Assembly (NCBI GenBank): GCA_016710635.1
Contig: JADJVL010000008.1
Location: forward strand, 186,001-250,000
Length of the DNA stretch: 64,000 nt
Source of the DNA: Holophagaceae bacterium
GTDB lineage: Bacteria > Acidobacteriota > Holophagae > Holophagales > Holophagaceae
Reading direction: 5' to 3'
Notes under the pieces: generated by a model
Database searches by the model: none
What the model was told of the DNA's origin: nothing
The model's input: the letters and a program-made list of their open reading frames with translations, nothing else
Translations under genes and position numbers: made by a program
Part shown: piece after piece, positions 34,224 to 43,045 of the stretch
Numbering within the stretch: the first letter of the stretch is position 1
How the letters are laid out: every line of letters begins with the position of its first letter

Positions 34224-35600
34224 TCAGCAGACCCCTTTGGCCTCCGGCGCGACGGCGTACTCGCCGGTGAAGCAGGCGTAGCAGAAGCCCTGCCCGCCCT
34301 GCCCGTCCCGCACCGCCGCCTGGAGGTCCTCCAGGGTGAGATAGCCCAGGCTGTCGGCTTCGATGAAGGCGCGGATGGCCTCGTTGTCCCGGGAGCTGGC
34401 GATGAGCTGCTCGCGGCTGGGGGTGTCGATGCCGTAGAAGCAGCTGTGGGTCGTGGGCGGGCTGGAGATGCGCATGTGCACCTCTTTGGCGCCGGCGGCC
34501 CGCACCATCTCCACGATCTTGCGCGAGGTGGTGCCCCGCACGATGGAATCGTCCACCAGCACCACGCGCTTGCCGTTGAGCAGGTCCCGCACCGGGTTCA
34601 GCTTCACCTTCACGCCGAAGGAGCGGATGCTCTGCTTCGGCTCGATGAAGGTGCGGCCCACGTAGTGGTTGCGGATCATGCCGAAGTCGAAGGGGATGCC
34701 GCTGGCCTCCGCGTAGCCCAGGGCCGCGCTGACGCCGCTGTCGGGCACGGGCACGATGAGGTCCGCCTCCACGGGATGGCGCTGCGCCAGCAGCCGCCCC
34801 ATCTCCCGCCGGGTGCCCATGACGCTGCGGCTGAACACATTCGAATCGGGCCGCGCGAAGTACACGTGCTCGAAGACGCAGGGCTTGGCGACGACCTTCT
34901 CCCGGGGAAAGCGGGACTGGACCTCGCGGCCCTTCACGATCACCACCTCGCCCGGCTCGACCTCCCGCAGGTAGTCCGCCCCCACGAGATCGAAGCCGCA
35001 GGTCTCGGAGGAGAAGGCGAAGCCTTCGCCCAGGCGGCCCATGGCCAGGGGCCGGAAGCCGTGGGGATCCCGGGCGGCGAGGAGGGCGTCCTGGGTGAGG
35101 ATCAGCAGGGAGAAGGCGCCTTCGCAGAGCTTCAGGGCCTCCACCACGGCGTCCTCCACCGTCCCGGCGTCGGCGCGGTTGATGAGGGCCAGGATGACTT
35201 CGCTGTCGCTGGGGCTGGTGAAGGTGTGGCCCTCGGCGATGAGGCGGTCCCGCAGGGCGGCGGTGTTGGTCAGGTTGCCGTTGTGGCACAGGGCCACCTG
35301 CCCGAAGCGGCCGTGGATCAGGAAGGGATGGGCGGCGGAGGCGACGTTCCCCCCCGTCGTGCTGTAGCGCGTATGCCCGATGGCGGCGTCCCCGGGCAGG
35401 GAATCCAGCACCGGCTGGCTGAAGATGTCCGCCACGTAGCCCTGGGCCTTGTGGAGGTGCAGACCGTGGCCATCCCGGGAACAGATGCCCGCGGCCTCCT
35501 GGCCGCGGTGCTGCAGGGCGTAGAGGCCGAGGTAGGTCTGGCGGGAGGCTTCGAAGAGCTCCGTGACGCCGAAGACTCCGCATTCGTCCTTGAAGGGCAT
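34224..35600 (-). CDS. purF: amidophosphoribosyltransferase (PurF)
   Basis: 458 residues. The N-terminal glutaminase begins with a six-residue propeptide ahead of Cys7 (MPFKDECGVFG), which becomes the nucleophile. LYALQHRGQEAAGI and the PRPP loop VVLVDDSIVRGTT are clear. C-terminal CYAC with FTGEYAV matches the Bacillus-type enzyme that carries a [4Fe-4S] cluster. It makes 5-phosphoribosylamine, the committed step of purine synthesis, in the cytoplasm. It ends ten bases from the convergent secreted-protein gene. Confidence 0.95.
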   Translation of the reverse strand: MPFKDECGVFGVTELFEASRQTYLGLYALQHRGQEAAGICSRDGHGLHLHKAQGYVADIFSQPVLDSLPGDAAIGHTRYSTTGGNVASAAHPFLIHGRFGQVALCHNGNLTNTAALRDRLIAEGHTFTSPSDSEVILALINRADAGTVEDAVVEALKLCEGAFSLLILTQDALLAARDPHGFRPLAMGRLGEGFAFSSETCGFDLVGADYLREVEPGEVVIVKGREVQSRFPREKVVAKPCVFEHVYFARPDSNVFSRSVMGTRREMGRLLAQRHPVEADLIVPVPDSGVSAALGYAEASGIPFDFGMIRNHYVGRTFIEPKQSIRSFGVKVKLNPVRDLLNGKRVVLVDDSIVRGTTSRKIVEMVRAAGAKEVHMRISSPPTTHSCFYGIDTPSREQLIASSRDNEAIRAFIEADSLGYLTLEDLQAAVRDGQGGQGFCYACFTGEYAVAPEAKGVC

Positions 35601-35663
35601 GGCGCCTCCGAATCGTCCAGTTTATCCCTTTCGGAGGCGGCCTTCCATTTGCCATGCTTCGCC

Positions 35664-36410
35664 ATGGCCCTGCACCGGATTGCCCTCGCCCTGCTCCTCT
35701 CCGCCTCCGCGGCGCGGGCCGACGGACTCGGTGATCTGAAGGCCGCCCTGCAGCGGCTGGCGGGCAACGATCCGGTGAAAGGCACGATGGACGTGCGCCT
35801 CACCCGCCAGACCGTCGAGGACAAGAAGCCCGTGACCTACCGGGGCCATGCCACCTTCAGCGTGGAGGACGGCCCGAAGGGGCTGAAGCTCGCCTTCGCC
35901 AAGGAGGACCTGCTGTTGGCCGCCGGGGAAGGCCGGGCCCAGATGGCCAACCCGGAAAAGGCCTCGCCCCACCGCCTGGGCCTGCGGGAGGCCGATGCCC
36001 TGGACGTGGCGGACCTGGTGAACCACGCCGACCCCCTGGCCCGCTACCTCGAAAAGGCGGTCCTGGTGGAGGAGCGCCGGGAAGCCTGGAAGGGTCGGCC
36101 CGCACGGGTGATCGTCCTCCGGGTGGATCCGCCCCTGCCCCAGAGCCAGCGGCGGCATCTGAAGAAGGTCGACGTGAACGCCCGCATCTGGATCGGCGAG
36201 GACGGCGCCCCCCTGGCCCTGAGCTACCAGGCCACCTACAGCGGCAGCCGCTTCTTCATCTCCTTCAAGGGGAGCATCCAGGAGGAGCGCCGCTTTGCGG
36301 TGCAGGGGGACCGGCTGGTGGTGCTCAGCCGCGCCCTCGAGGAGTCGGCCTCGGGCTTCACCTTCTCCTACTCGAACCAGCGCACCGCCACCTTCACCCC
36401 GGAGAAGTAG
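35664..36410 (+). CDS. secreted protein, paralogue of the one at 33.5 kb
   Basis: 248 residues with a signal peptide (HRIALALLLSASAARA). It shares GDLKAALQRLA, VDPPLPQSQRRHLKKV and IWIGEDGAPLALSYQ with the 33546 gene, so the two derive from one ancestor although purF lies between them on the other strand. Predicted periplasmic; a LolA-like fold is possible. Its 3' end overlaps the next convergent gene by 17 bp. Confidence 0.65.
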   Translation: MALHRIALALLLSASAARADGLGDLKAALQRLAGNDPVKGTMDVRLTRQTVEDKKPVTYRGHATFSVEDGPKGLKLAFAKEDLLLAAGEGRAQMANPEKASPHRLGLREADALDVADLVNHADPLARYLEKAVLVEERREAWKGRPARVIVLRVDPPLPQSQRRHLKKVDVNARIWIGEDGAPLALSYQATYSGSRFFISFKGSIQEERRFAVQGDRLVVLSRALEESASGFTFSYSNQRTATFTPEK

Positions 36411-37068
36411 GACCCGCCTCCGGCTCCTTCAGGTCCTCCTCCTCGGATCCGGGGACTTCCAGGGGTTCCGCCTCGCCATCGGCCCAGCGCTTCAGGGTCG
36501 TGAGCAGGGAGGTGCCGTTCTCCGGCGGCGCGGGCCGGTTCGGCAGGTTCACCGCCTCCAGGTGCAGTTCCACGCTCTCCACATCCCCGCGATCGAAACG
36601 GGCGCTGAGGTCGCAGAGCACCAGCTCCTTGGGCGCGATCTCCACCAGGTACGCGAAGGCCTTCACGCCCTTGGGCACGGCGACCTTCCAGACCGGACAG
36701 GCCCGGCCCTGGAAGCGCAGAGCGTAGCCTTCCGGCGCCGTGTGGGGGGAAGGTCCCGAGAAGAAGAGCAGCCGCTCGGCCCGCGCCAGCAGAGGCGCCT
36801 GGGCGTAGGGCGTGCCTTCGCCGCGCTCGGCTTCCAGCCGCCAGCCGCCGAGACGGCGCTTCTTCACCTTGTTCACGGAGGTCGTGGGCGGCGTGGGCAG
36901 CAGCAGGAAGTTGGCTTCCTGCATGGGCTCGCCCTTGAGCTTCAGGAGGATGCGGTAGCGCAGGCCCGTCCGGGTTAGGGGCCGGACCTTCCCCACGCTT
37001 TCCGCTCCGGGGAGCAGGGCGGGAAAAAGGCACAGCAGGGCGGGAATCCGTAGCGCGGGAGAAGGCAT
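36394..37068 (-). CDS. secreted hypothetical protein
   Basis: 224 residues beginning with a signal peptide (ALRIPALLCLFPALLPGAES). The mature chain is rich in short strands and basic turns (VNKVKKRRLGGW) and ends in an acidic Glu/Pro tail. No family recognised. I start at 37068; an in-frame extension upstream would overlap the divergent HAD gene start region. Confidence 0.55.
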   Translation of the reverse strand: MPSPALRIPALLCLFPALLPGAESVGKVRPLTRTGLRYRILLKLKGEPMQEANFLLLPTPPTTSVNKVKKRRLGGWRLEAERGEGTPYAQAPLLARAERLLFFSGPSPHTAPEGYALRFQGRACPVWKVAVPKGVKAFAYLVEIAPKELVLCDLSARFDRGDVESVELHLEAVNLPNRPAPPENGTSLLTTLKRWADGEAEPLEVPGSEEEDLKEPEAGPTSPG

Positions 37069-37099
37069 CGGGACCCAGCATGCCATGTACGATTCGAGC

Positions 37100-37744
37100 A
37101 TGCCCCTCTGCTTCGACCTCGATGGCACCCTCGGCACCTTCGGCGGCGGCTACGCGCTCCTGCGGGAGGCCCTCGGAGAGCTGTGGGGCGCGGCGCCGAC
37201 GCGGGAGGAGCTGCGGGCCTGCGCGGGCAGCACGGACTGGGAGATCGTGGACGAGCTGCACCGCCAGCGGTTCCGCGCGCCCCTGCCGTTGGAGGCCTAC
37301 GCGGCCTTCGAGGACGCCTGCCTCGCGCGCTTCGAAGCGGCCTTCCATCCCGAGGTCCAGGCCCCCGTGGCCTTCGCGGGCATCCTGGAAGGCCTGCACC
37401 TGCTCCTCGAGCGCGGGCACAGGGTCTGGCTGGTGAGCGGCAACACGCCCCGGACGCTCGTCTACAAGGCGGAGCGCCTGGGCATCGACGCCCGCATCCC
37501 GCGCCTGGGCAGCCTCCCGGGCCTGAGCCGCGCGGGACTCATCGCCCGCGCCCTCGAAGGCTGCGCCGGTCCCCATCTCTACGTGGGGGACCGCCCCCAC
37601 GACCAGGCAGCCGCCACCCAGGCCGGCGTGCCCTTCCTCGCCATCGGGGCGGCGGTGCCCGGGCCCCATCCCGCCCTGGGCGTCGAGGTCGAGGCGGCGC
37701 GGCTGCTGGAGGCCGTGGAGGCGCTGGTGCGGCCGAGCCGGTGA
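37100..37744 (+). CDS. HAD-superfamily hydrolase (phosphatase-like)
   Basis: 214 residues. Motif I DLDGTL near the N-terminus (nucleophile Asp), motif II VSGNTP, a conserved Lys in YKAERLG, and motif IV VGDRPHD, with a helical cap (about 20-95), define a type I HAD phosphatase of the phosphoglycolate phosphatase branch. Substrate unknown. The first five codons from 37085 coincide with a TACGAT -10-like box, so I take the ATG at 37100. Confidence 0.85.
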   Translation: MPLCFDLDGTLGTFGGGYALLREALGELWGAAPTREELRACAGSTDWEIVDELHRQRFRAPLPLEAYAAFEDACLARFEAAFHPEVQAPVAFAGILEGLHLLLERGHRVWLVSGNTPRTLVYKAERLGIDARIPRLGSLPGLSRAGLIARALEGCAGPHLYVGDRPHDQAAATQAGVPFLAIGAAVPGPHPALGVEVEAARLLEAVEALVRPSR

Positions 37745-37748
37745 CGCT

Positions 37749-38945
37749 TCAGGGCGCCCCGGCGCCCCGCGGCGAAGTCTTTGAGCTCCGCTCAAGCCAG
37801 ACCCGCGCCTTCTCCTCGTCCCGGAGGCCGCCCTCGCCGCAGCGCAGCATCTCCGCCAGCAGCAGCATGGACGGGGCGTGCCCCGCCTCGGCGGCCCGGG
37901 CGAACCAGACCCGCGCGGCCAGCGCATCCAGGGCGAGGCCGCGGGCGCCGCGCCGGTAGGCCTGGGCCAGGTCGTGGGCCGCCTGCGCGTCCCCGGCTTC
38001 GGCGCGGGTCATCAGCCGGTGCACGGCGAGCTCCCGCTTCGGGGAACGCGCCTCCCGCCAGATCCAGGACACCATGAGGAGGATCGCCAGCCCCAGGCCC
38101 GCAGGAAGCCAGAGCGGAGCGGTCCGGTCCGCGCCCGGCGTCGCCAGGGAGCTCCCGAAGGTATAGATGATCCAGGCGGGCGCCACGATGAAGGTGAGCA
38201 GCGCAAGCAGGATGGCCAGGACGAAGAGGAGCCAGAACAGCCCCTGGAACCAGACCTGCTTCGACTTCCGCGAGAACCACGCCTCGAGCCGTTCATCCAG
38301 CTCGGCCCCCCGGCCCGGCACCGCCGCCCCCTCAGCCTCGCCGCGACCACCCAGGGCCGCGCTGTGGCGGGGCTCCGGGTCGGTCCCGGCGGCAAAGCGT
38401 TTCGCGTCCCAGGCCTGGGCCTCCTCCGCGTCGGCGGGCGTCAGGGTCGTCCGCAACTCGGCCGCGAGCTTCGCCATGCAGGCGCCCGATCCGGCCTGGG
38501 CGCCCCGGCGCAGCCAGGCAAGGGCCGCGTTGCGGTCCGGCGCCCCGGCCGCGCCCCAGTCGAGGGCCATGGCCAGCCAGTACATCGCGTCCGGCTGCCC
38601 CCGTTCGGCGGCCTGCCGGAACCACTTCACCGCGCCCTCCCGTCCCGCCGCTCCGAGGCCGCCCTCCCACAGGAGCAGGCCCTGCTCCAGCAGGCCTTCC
38701 GGATCGCCGGTCCGGACGGCCTCTTCGATGAAGGCCCTGGCCATGAAGCCGTGATGGGCCGACCTGGCCCAGGCGATCCAGGCCACCGCGGGTCTCGGAT
38801 GGAAGAGGACGCGGACCTTGCGCAGGCCCAGCTCCATGAAGCCGAGGACCGCTGACCGGGAAGCCGCGCTCCAGAGGAGGCTGATGATGAGGACCGGCAG
38901 GGCGAGGGCCAGGAGGGCGAGGGCAGTGTTGTAGAGGCAGGACAT
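37749..38945 (-). CDS. membrane protein with Sel1 repeats
   Basis: 398 residues. An N-terminal membrane helix (ALALLALALPVLIISLLW) leads to Sel1-like repeats (AVKWFRQAAERGQPDAMYWL, LAWLRRGAQAGSGACMAKLA). Two further membrane helices (LFWLLFVLAILLALLTFIV and LPAGLGLAILLMVSWIW) follow, then more Sel1 units to the end (VWFARAAEAGHAPSMLLLAE). Sel1 arrays mediate protein-protein contact. Partner unknown. It is divergent from the sulfurtransferase gene. Confidence 0.78.
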   Translation of the reverse strand: MSCLYNTALALLALALPVLIISLLWSAASRSAVLGFMELGLRKVRVLFHPRPAVAWIAWARSAHHGFMARAFIEEAVRTGDPEGLLEQGLLLWEGGLGAAGREGAVKWFRQAAERGQPDAMYWLAMALDWGAAGAPDRNAALAWLRRGAQAGSGACMAKLAAELRTTLTPADAEEAQAWDAKRFAAGTDPEPRHSAALGGRGEAEGAAVPGRGAELDERLEAWFSRKSKQVWFQGLFWLLFVLAILLALLTFIVAPAWIIYTFGSSLATPGADRTAPLWLPAGLGLAILLMVSWIWREARSPKRELAVHRLMTRAEAGDAQAAHDLAQAYRRGARGLALDALAARVWFARAAEAGHAPSMLLLAEMLRCGEGGLRDEEKARVWLERSSKTSPRGAGAP

Positions 38946-38961
38946 GCGGCACCATGGTGGC

Positions 38962-39813
38962 ATGTCCGCACCGATCCTGGCCGCCGCCGAACTCCTCGAA
39001 GACCTCCAGGCCTTCATCCTGCTGGACGCGCGTCCGCGGGAGGAATACCTGGCGGGGCACCTGCCCGGCGCCCGGCACGCGGACCTGGAACGGGACCTCA
39101 GCGCGGCTTCCAGGGAAGGCCACGATCCCGCCCGGGGCGGGCGGCATCCCCTGCCCTCCCTGCGGGAATTCTGCGCCACCGTGGGCGCGTGGGGCATCGA
39201 CGACAAGTCCCGGGTCGTCGTCTACGACGGCGCCGGCGGCGCCAACGCCGCGGCGCGGGCCTGGTGGATGCTGCGCTCCCTCGGCCTGCCCGCCGTGCAG
39301 GTGCTGGACGGCGGCCTGCAGGCCGCCCTGGCCGCCGGGCTCCATACCACCGTGGAGGTGCCGGTCTTCCAGGACCAGGAGCCCTGCCCTGCGCCGCGCT
39401 GGCAGTCCACGGTGGTGGAACTCGACATCGTGGAAAAGCTCGCGCAGCACCCGGCCTGGAAGGTCCTGGACGTGCGCTCCGGCGAACGCTTCCGGGGAGA
39501 GACCGAACCCTTCGATCCCGCCGCCGGCCACATTCCCGGCGCGCGCAACCTGCCCTACGGGGAGAACCTCGAGGAGGACTGTCGCTTCAAGTCCCGGGAG
39601 GCGTTGCAGGCCCTCTATGGCGGATTGATGGACGGTCTCCGCCCGGATCACCTGGTGGTGCACTGCGGCAGCGGAGTCACCGCCTGCCACACCCTGCTGG
39701 CCCTGGAGCACGCGGGCTTCCACGGCCCCGACGGCAGCGCGCCGGCCCTCTTCGTGGGGAGCTGGAGCGAGTGGTGCCGGAGCGGAAAGGCCCAGGCCCA
39801 GGGCCCGGGCTGA
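38962..39813 (+). CDS. two-domain sulfurtransferase (thiosulfate/3-mercaptopyruvate type)
   Basis: 283 residues with two rhodanese domains. The C-terminal one has the active loop VVHCGSGVTA with Cys235; the N-terminal loop reads YDGAGG with Asp89 instead of Cys, the usual inactive state. CRK/CGSG-type loops accept 3-mercaptopyruvate or thiosulfate; the GSGVTA loop favours 3-mercaptopyruvate-type enzymes. Cytoplasmic, no signal peptide. The start lies 17 bp from the divergent Sel1 gene start. Confidence 0.9.
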   Translation: MSAPILAAAELLEDLQAFILLDARPREEYLAGHLPGARHADLERDLSAASREGHDPARGGRHPLPSLREFCATVGAWGIDDKSRVVVYDGAGGANAAARAWWMLRSLGLPAVQVLDGGLQAALAAGLHTTVEVPVFQDQEPCPAPRWQSTVVELDIVEKLAQHPAWKVLDVRSGERFRGETEPFDPAAGHIPGARNLPYGENLEEDCRFKSREALQALYGGLMDGLRPDHLVVHCGSGVTACHTLLALEHAGFHGPDGSAPALFVGSWSEWCRSGKAQAQGPG

Positions 39814-39864
39814 CGAAACGGCAAGGGGCGGCGGGAAACGCCAACCCCTGTGCGACCCTTGAGG

Positions 39865-41145
39865 ATGGGACTCGCCCCGCTGCTCCGCCGCGCCGCCTCG
39901 CCTTGGCGGGGACTGGAAGGCCTGCCCAGGTCGGTGTGGATCCTGTCGGCGGCGACCCTGCTGAACCGCGCGGGCACCATGGCCCTGCCCTTCCTCGTGC
40001 TCTACCTGAACAAGGGTCTGGGCCTGCCGGCGGCGCGGGCGGGCCAGGCCTTCATCGCCTACGGCCTCGCCGCGATGGTGGCGGCGCCCCTGGGCGGCTG
40101 GCTCGCGGACCGGGTGGGCCACCTCCGGGTGATGGTGCTTTCCCTGGCTCTTTCCGGCGCCCTGCTCGCCGGGCTGCCCCTGCTTTCGAGCTGGCCCGGG
40201 ATCCTTGCCCTTACCGTCGCCTGGTCCCTGGCTTCCGAGGCCTTCCGCCCCGCCAGCATGGCCATCCTCACGGACCTCGCGCCTTTGGAGAACCGCAAGG
40301 CCGTCTTCGCCCTCAACCGCCTGGCCATCAACCTGGGCATGAGCGTGGGGCCCGCCATCGGCGGCTTTCTCGCCGTGCATTCCTTCAAGGCGCTCTTCTG
40401 GCTCGATGGCCTGACGAGCCTCCTGGCGGCGGGGGTGATCATGGCCTTTGTCCGGGTCCAGGAGGTCCGCCACGCCCGCGGCGCGGAGCCCGGCGCCACG
40501 GAGGCCCCGCCCGCCTGGAAGGACGGGCGCTTCCTGTTCTTCATCCTCGCCGCCCTGCCGGTGCTGGTGGTCTTCTTCCAGCACGAAGGTCCCCTGCCGG
40601 TCTTCCTCGTACGGGACCTCGGCTACGCCGAATCCTTCTATGGCCTGCTCTTCACGGTGAACACGATCCTCATCGTGGCGGTGGAGGTGCGGATCAACCT
40701 GGGCACCTCCCATTGGCCCCACCGCTGGACCTTCGCCCTGGGCTCCGTGCTCTACGCCATCGGCTTCGGCGCCCTCGCCCTCACCCATTCGAAGACCGGC
40801 GTGCTGGCGACGGTGGTGGTGTGGACCTTCGGCGAGATGCTGCTCCTGCCGGCCTTCAGCGACTACGTGGCCCACCTCGCGCCCCCGACCCGGCGGGGCG
40901 AGTACATGGGCCTCTGGGGGCTGGGCATCGGCGTCGCCTTCGCCTTCGGCCCCTGGCTGGGAACCTGGATGCTGGACCGGACCGGCGCCTTCACGCTCTG
41001 GACTACCATGGGCGTCCTCGGCCTGGGCTCCGCGGTGCTGCTCAGCCGTGTCAGGGTTTCAGCAGCTCCCGGCGGTCCACCAGCAGCCATGCCTTCCCCT
41101 TCCACAGGGCCGCCTGAGGCTCGAACTGAAGCTCCGCCGGCTTGA
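39865..41145 (+). CDS. MFS transporter
   Basis: About 426 residues with twelve hydrophobic helices, the loop 2-3 motif GGWLADRVGHLRV and a central charged loop. It resembles drug/proton antiporters of the MFS; substrate unknown. A GTG at 39850 is an alternative start; neither has a good ribosome site. The last 30 residues (Pro/Ala/Ser-rich) overlap the convergent gene at 41051 by 95 bp and look like read-through rather than folded protein. Confidence 0.82.
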   Translation: MGLAPLLRRAASPWRGLEGLPRSVWILSAATLLNRAGTMALPFLVLYLNKGLGLPAARAGQAFIAYGLAAMVAAPLGGWLADRVGHLRVMVLSLALSGALLAGLPLLSSWPGILALTVAWSLASEAFRPASMAILTDLAPLENRKAVFALNRLAINLGMSVGPAIGGFLAVHSFKALFWLDGLTSLLAAGVIMAFVRVQEVRHARGAEPGATEAPPAWKDGRFLFFILAALPVLVVFFQHEGPLPVFLVRDLGYAESFYGLLFTVNTILIVAVEVRINLGTSHWPHRWTFALGSVLYAIGFGALALTHSKTGVLATVVVWTFGEMLLLPAFSDYVAHLAPPTRRGEYMGLWGLGIGVAFAFGPWLGTWMLDRTGAFTLWTTMGVLGLGSAVLLSRVRVSAAPGGPPAAMPSPSTGPPEARTEAPPA

Positions 41146-41455
41146 GTTCCCGGGGCTTCCGTTTGGGCTCCGCGGTGAAGAGAAAGACCTGCTCGATCTC
41201 CCGGTAGGCCTCCTGCCCCTCGGGAAGCATCACGTAGCGGGCGAGGAACTGGCCGTCGAGGGCGTAGACCTCGTAGAGGTAGTGCCCGCAGTCCACCGAG
41301 GCCACCGCGTGGGAGGCGGCGCGGAGCCAGGCCGGAGACGCGGCGGTCGCGGCCGGCGCCTGGGCCTTCCCCACGCGCCTGGAGCCGTCGGGCTCCGGGT
41401 CGCTGGCTTGGCCGACCAGGACGAGGGCGGGTGGGGGCGGCGGCAGGAACGGCAC
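41051..41455 (-). CDS. hypothetical protein
   Basis: 134 residues from a GTG with AAAGGA five to six bases ahead. Strand-rich centre (ASVDCGHYLYEVYALDGQF, YREIEQVFLFTAEP) and basic C-terminus (AWLLVDRRELLKP). No signal peptide or known family. Its 3' end overlaps the MFS gene tail by 95 bp on the opposite strand. Confidence 0.5.
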   Translation of the reverse strand: MPFLPPPPPALVLVGQASDPEPDGSRRVGKAQAPAATAASPAWLRAASHAVASVDCGHYLYEVYALDGQFLARYVMLPEGQEAYREIEQVFLFTAEPKRKPRELKPAELQFEPQAALWKGKAWLLVDRRELLKP

Positions 41456-41707
41456 GGGGAATCCTTTCGAAGGACCTCAGGGTCCGACAACACCCCTCCA
41501 GCCGGGCGTGAATTCTTGTAAATTTCCTGAACCAATACCCAAATGCCCAGGCCTGGAGGTCGGCCCCTCGCCACGATGCCAGGGTTCGCCCCGCCCTGGC
41601 CGTGAAGGCGGTCACCCTTCATCCGCGTTACCCTCGCCCGGCGCAGGCCTTCTTTCACGAGGCGCGGGAAGGGAATTCCGCCCTCCGCCTTCCATCCAGG
41701 AGTCGCC

Positions 41708-42925
41708 ATGACCACCGGCACCACTTCAGCCCAGGCCCTCATCGAACTGGAATCCCGCTACGGGGCCCACAACTACCATCCCCTCGATGTGGTGGCGGAG
41801 CGCGGGGAGGGCGTCCACCTTTGGGACGTGGACGGCAAGCGGTACATGGACTTCCTCGCCGCCTACTCCGCGGTGAACCAGGGCCATAACCATCCGCGCA
41901 TCGTGAAGGCCCTCGTCGATCAGGCGCAGCGCCTCGCCCTCACCAGCCGCGCCTTCCGCAACGACCGCTTCCCGCCCCTTCTGGAAAAGCTCTGCACCCT
42001 CACCGGCTTCGACAAGGCCCTGCTCATGAACAGCGGAGCCGAGGCGGTGGAGACGGCCCTGAAGGCCATGCGCAAGTGGGGCTACGACGTGAAGGGCATC
42101 GCGTACCCGGACGCGGAGATCATCGTCGCGGACGGCAACTTCCACGGCCGCACCACCACCATCGTGGGCTTCTCCACGGACCCCGACAGCACGAGCCGCT
42201 TCGGCCCCTTCACGCCCGGCTTCCGGATCGTGCCCTACGGGGATCTCGCGGCGGTGGAGGCCGCGGTCAACCCCAACACCGCCGCCATCTTCATGGAGCC
42301 CATCCAGGGCGAGGCGGGCGTCCTCATTCCGCCCCCTGGCTTCCTCAAGGGACTGCGCGAGATCGCCGACCGCCACGGCATCCTCCTGGTCCTCGACGAG
42401 ATCCAGTCCGGCCTGGGCCGCACCGGCAAGCTCTTCGCGTTCGAGCATGAAGGCATCCGCCCCGATGCCATCACCATCGGCAAGGCGCTCTCCGGCGGCC
42501 TCTATCCCGTGAGCGCCTTCCTGGCGAACGACGCGGTCATGGACGTCTTCACCCCCGGCATCCACGGCTCCACCTACGGAGGCAATCCGCTGGCCTGCGC
42601 CGTCGCCAGCGCCGCCCTGGACGTGCTGGTGGACGAGGGCCTCATCGAGCACACGGCGGAGCTCGGCGCCCACCTCGCCGCCCGTCTCGCCGCGCTGAAG
42701 TCGCCCCTCGTGGCCGGCGTCCGCTCCCGCGGGCTCTGGGCCGGCGTGGACCTGAAGCCCGAGGCCGGCGGGGCGCGGAAATACTGCTACCGGCTCAAGG
42801 AACGCGGCCTGCTGTGCAAGGACACCCACACCCACACCATCCGCCTCGCGCCGCCCCTCGTCATCACGAAGGAACAGCTCGACTGGGCCATCGACCAGCT
42901 TGAAGCCGCGCTCGCCGAAGCCTGA
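41708..42925 (+). CDS. rocD: ornithine aminotransferase (RocD)
   Basis: 405 residues, class III PLP aminotransferase. Schiff-base Lys259 in TIGKALSGG, Asp230 in VLDEIQSGLGRTGK, and the ornithine aminotransferase signatures SRYGAHNYHPLDVV and SRAFRNDRF. It converts ornithine and 2-oxoglutarate to glutamate 5-semialdehyde and glutamate in the cytoplasm. CAGGAG precedes the ATG. The next gene encodes an archaeal-type ornithine cyclodeaminase, so both act on ornithine. A strong terminator separates them, so they are separate units. Confidence 0.93.
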   Translation: MTTGTTSAQALIELESRYGAHNYHPLDVVAERGEGVHLWDVDGKRYMDFLAAYSAVNQGHNHPRIVKALVDQAQRLALTSRAFRNDRFPPLLEKLCTLTGFDKALLMNSGAEAVETALKAMRKWGYDVKGIAYPDAEIIVADGNFHGRTTTIVGFSTDPDSTSRFGPFTPGFRIVPYGDLAAVEAAVNPNTAAIFMEPIQGEAGVLIPPPGFLKGLREIADRHGILLVLDEIQSGLGRTGKLFAFEHEGIRPDAITIGKALSGGLYPVSAFLANDAVMDVFTPGIHGSTYGGNPLACAVASAALDVLVDEGLIEHTAELGAHLAARLAALKSPLVAGVRSRGLWAGVDLKPEAGGARKYCYRLKERGLLCKDTHTHTIRLAPPLVITKEQLDWAIDQLEAALAEA

Positions 42926-42949
42926 GCCCGGCCGACTGGGTCAGGATTG

Positions 42950-42990
42950 AAACACCGCAAGGGCGCCCGCCGGGCGCCCTTGCGGTGTTT
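42950..42990 (+). terminator. intrinsic terminator after rocD
   Basis: A 19-bp perfect stem starting AAACACCGCAAGGG with a three-base loop, ending in GGTGTTT, 24 bp past the rocD stop. Confidence 0.9.
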
Positions 42991-43045
42991 CCCGGGGCGG
43001 CGGGCAGGCCTTAGAATGGTCCTTCACGCCCGCCAGGAGCCGCCC

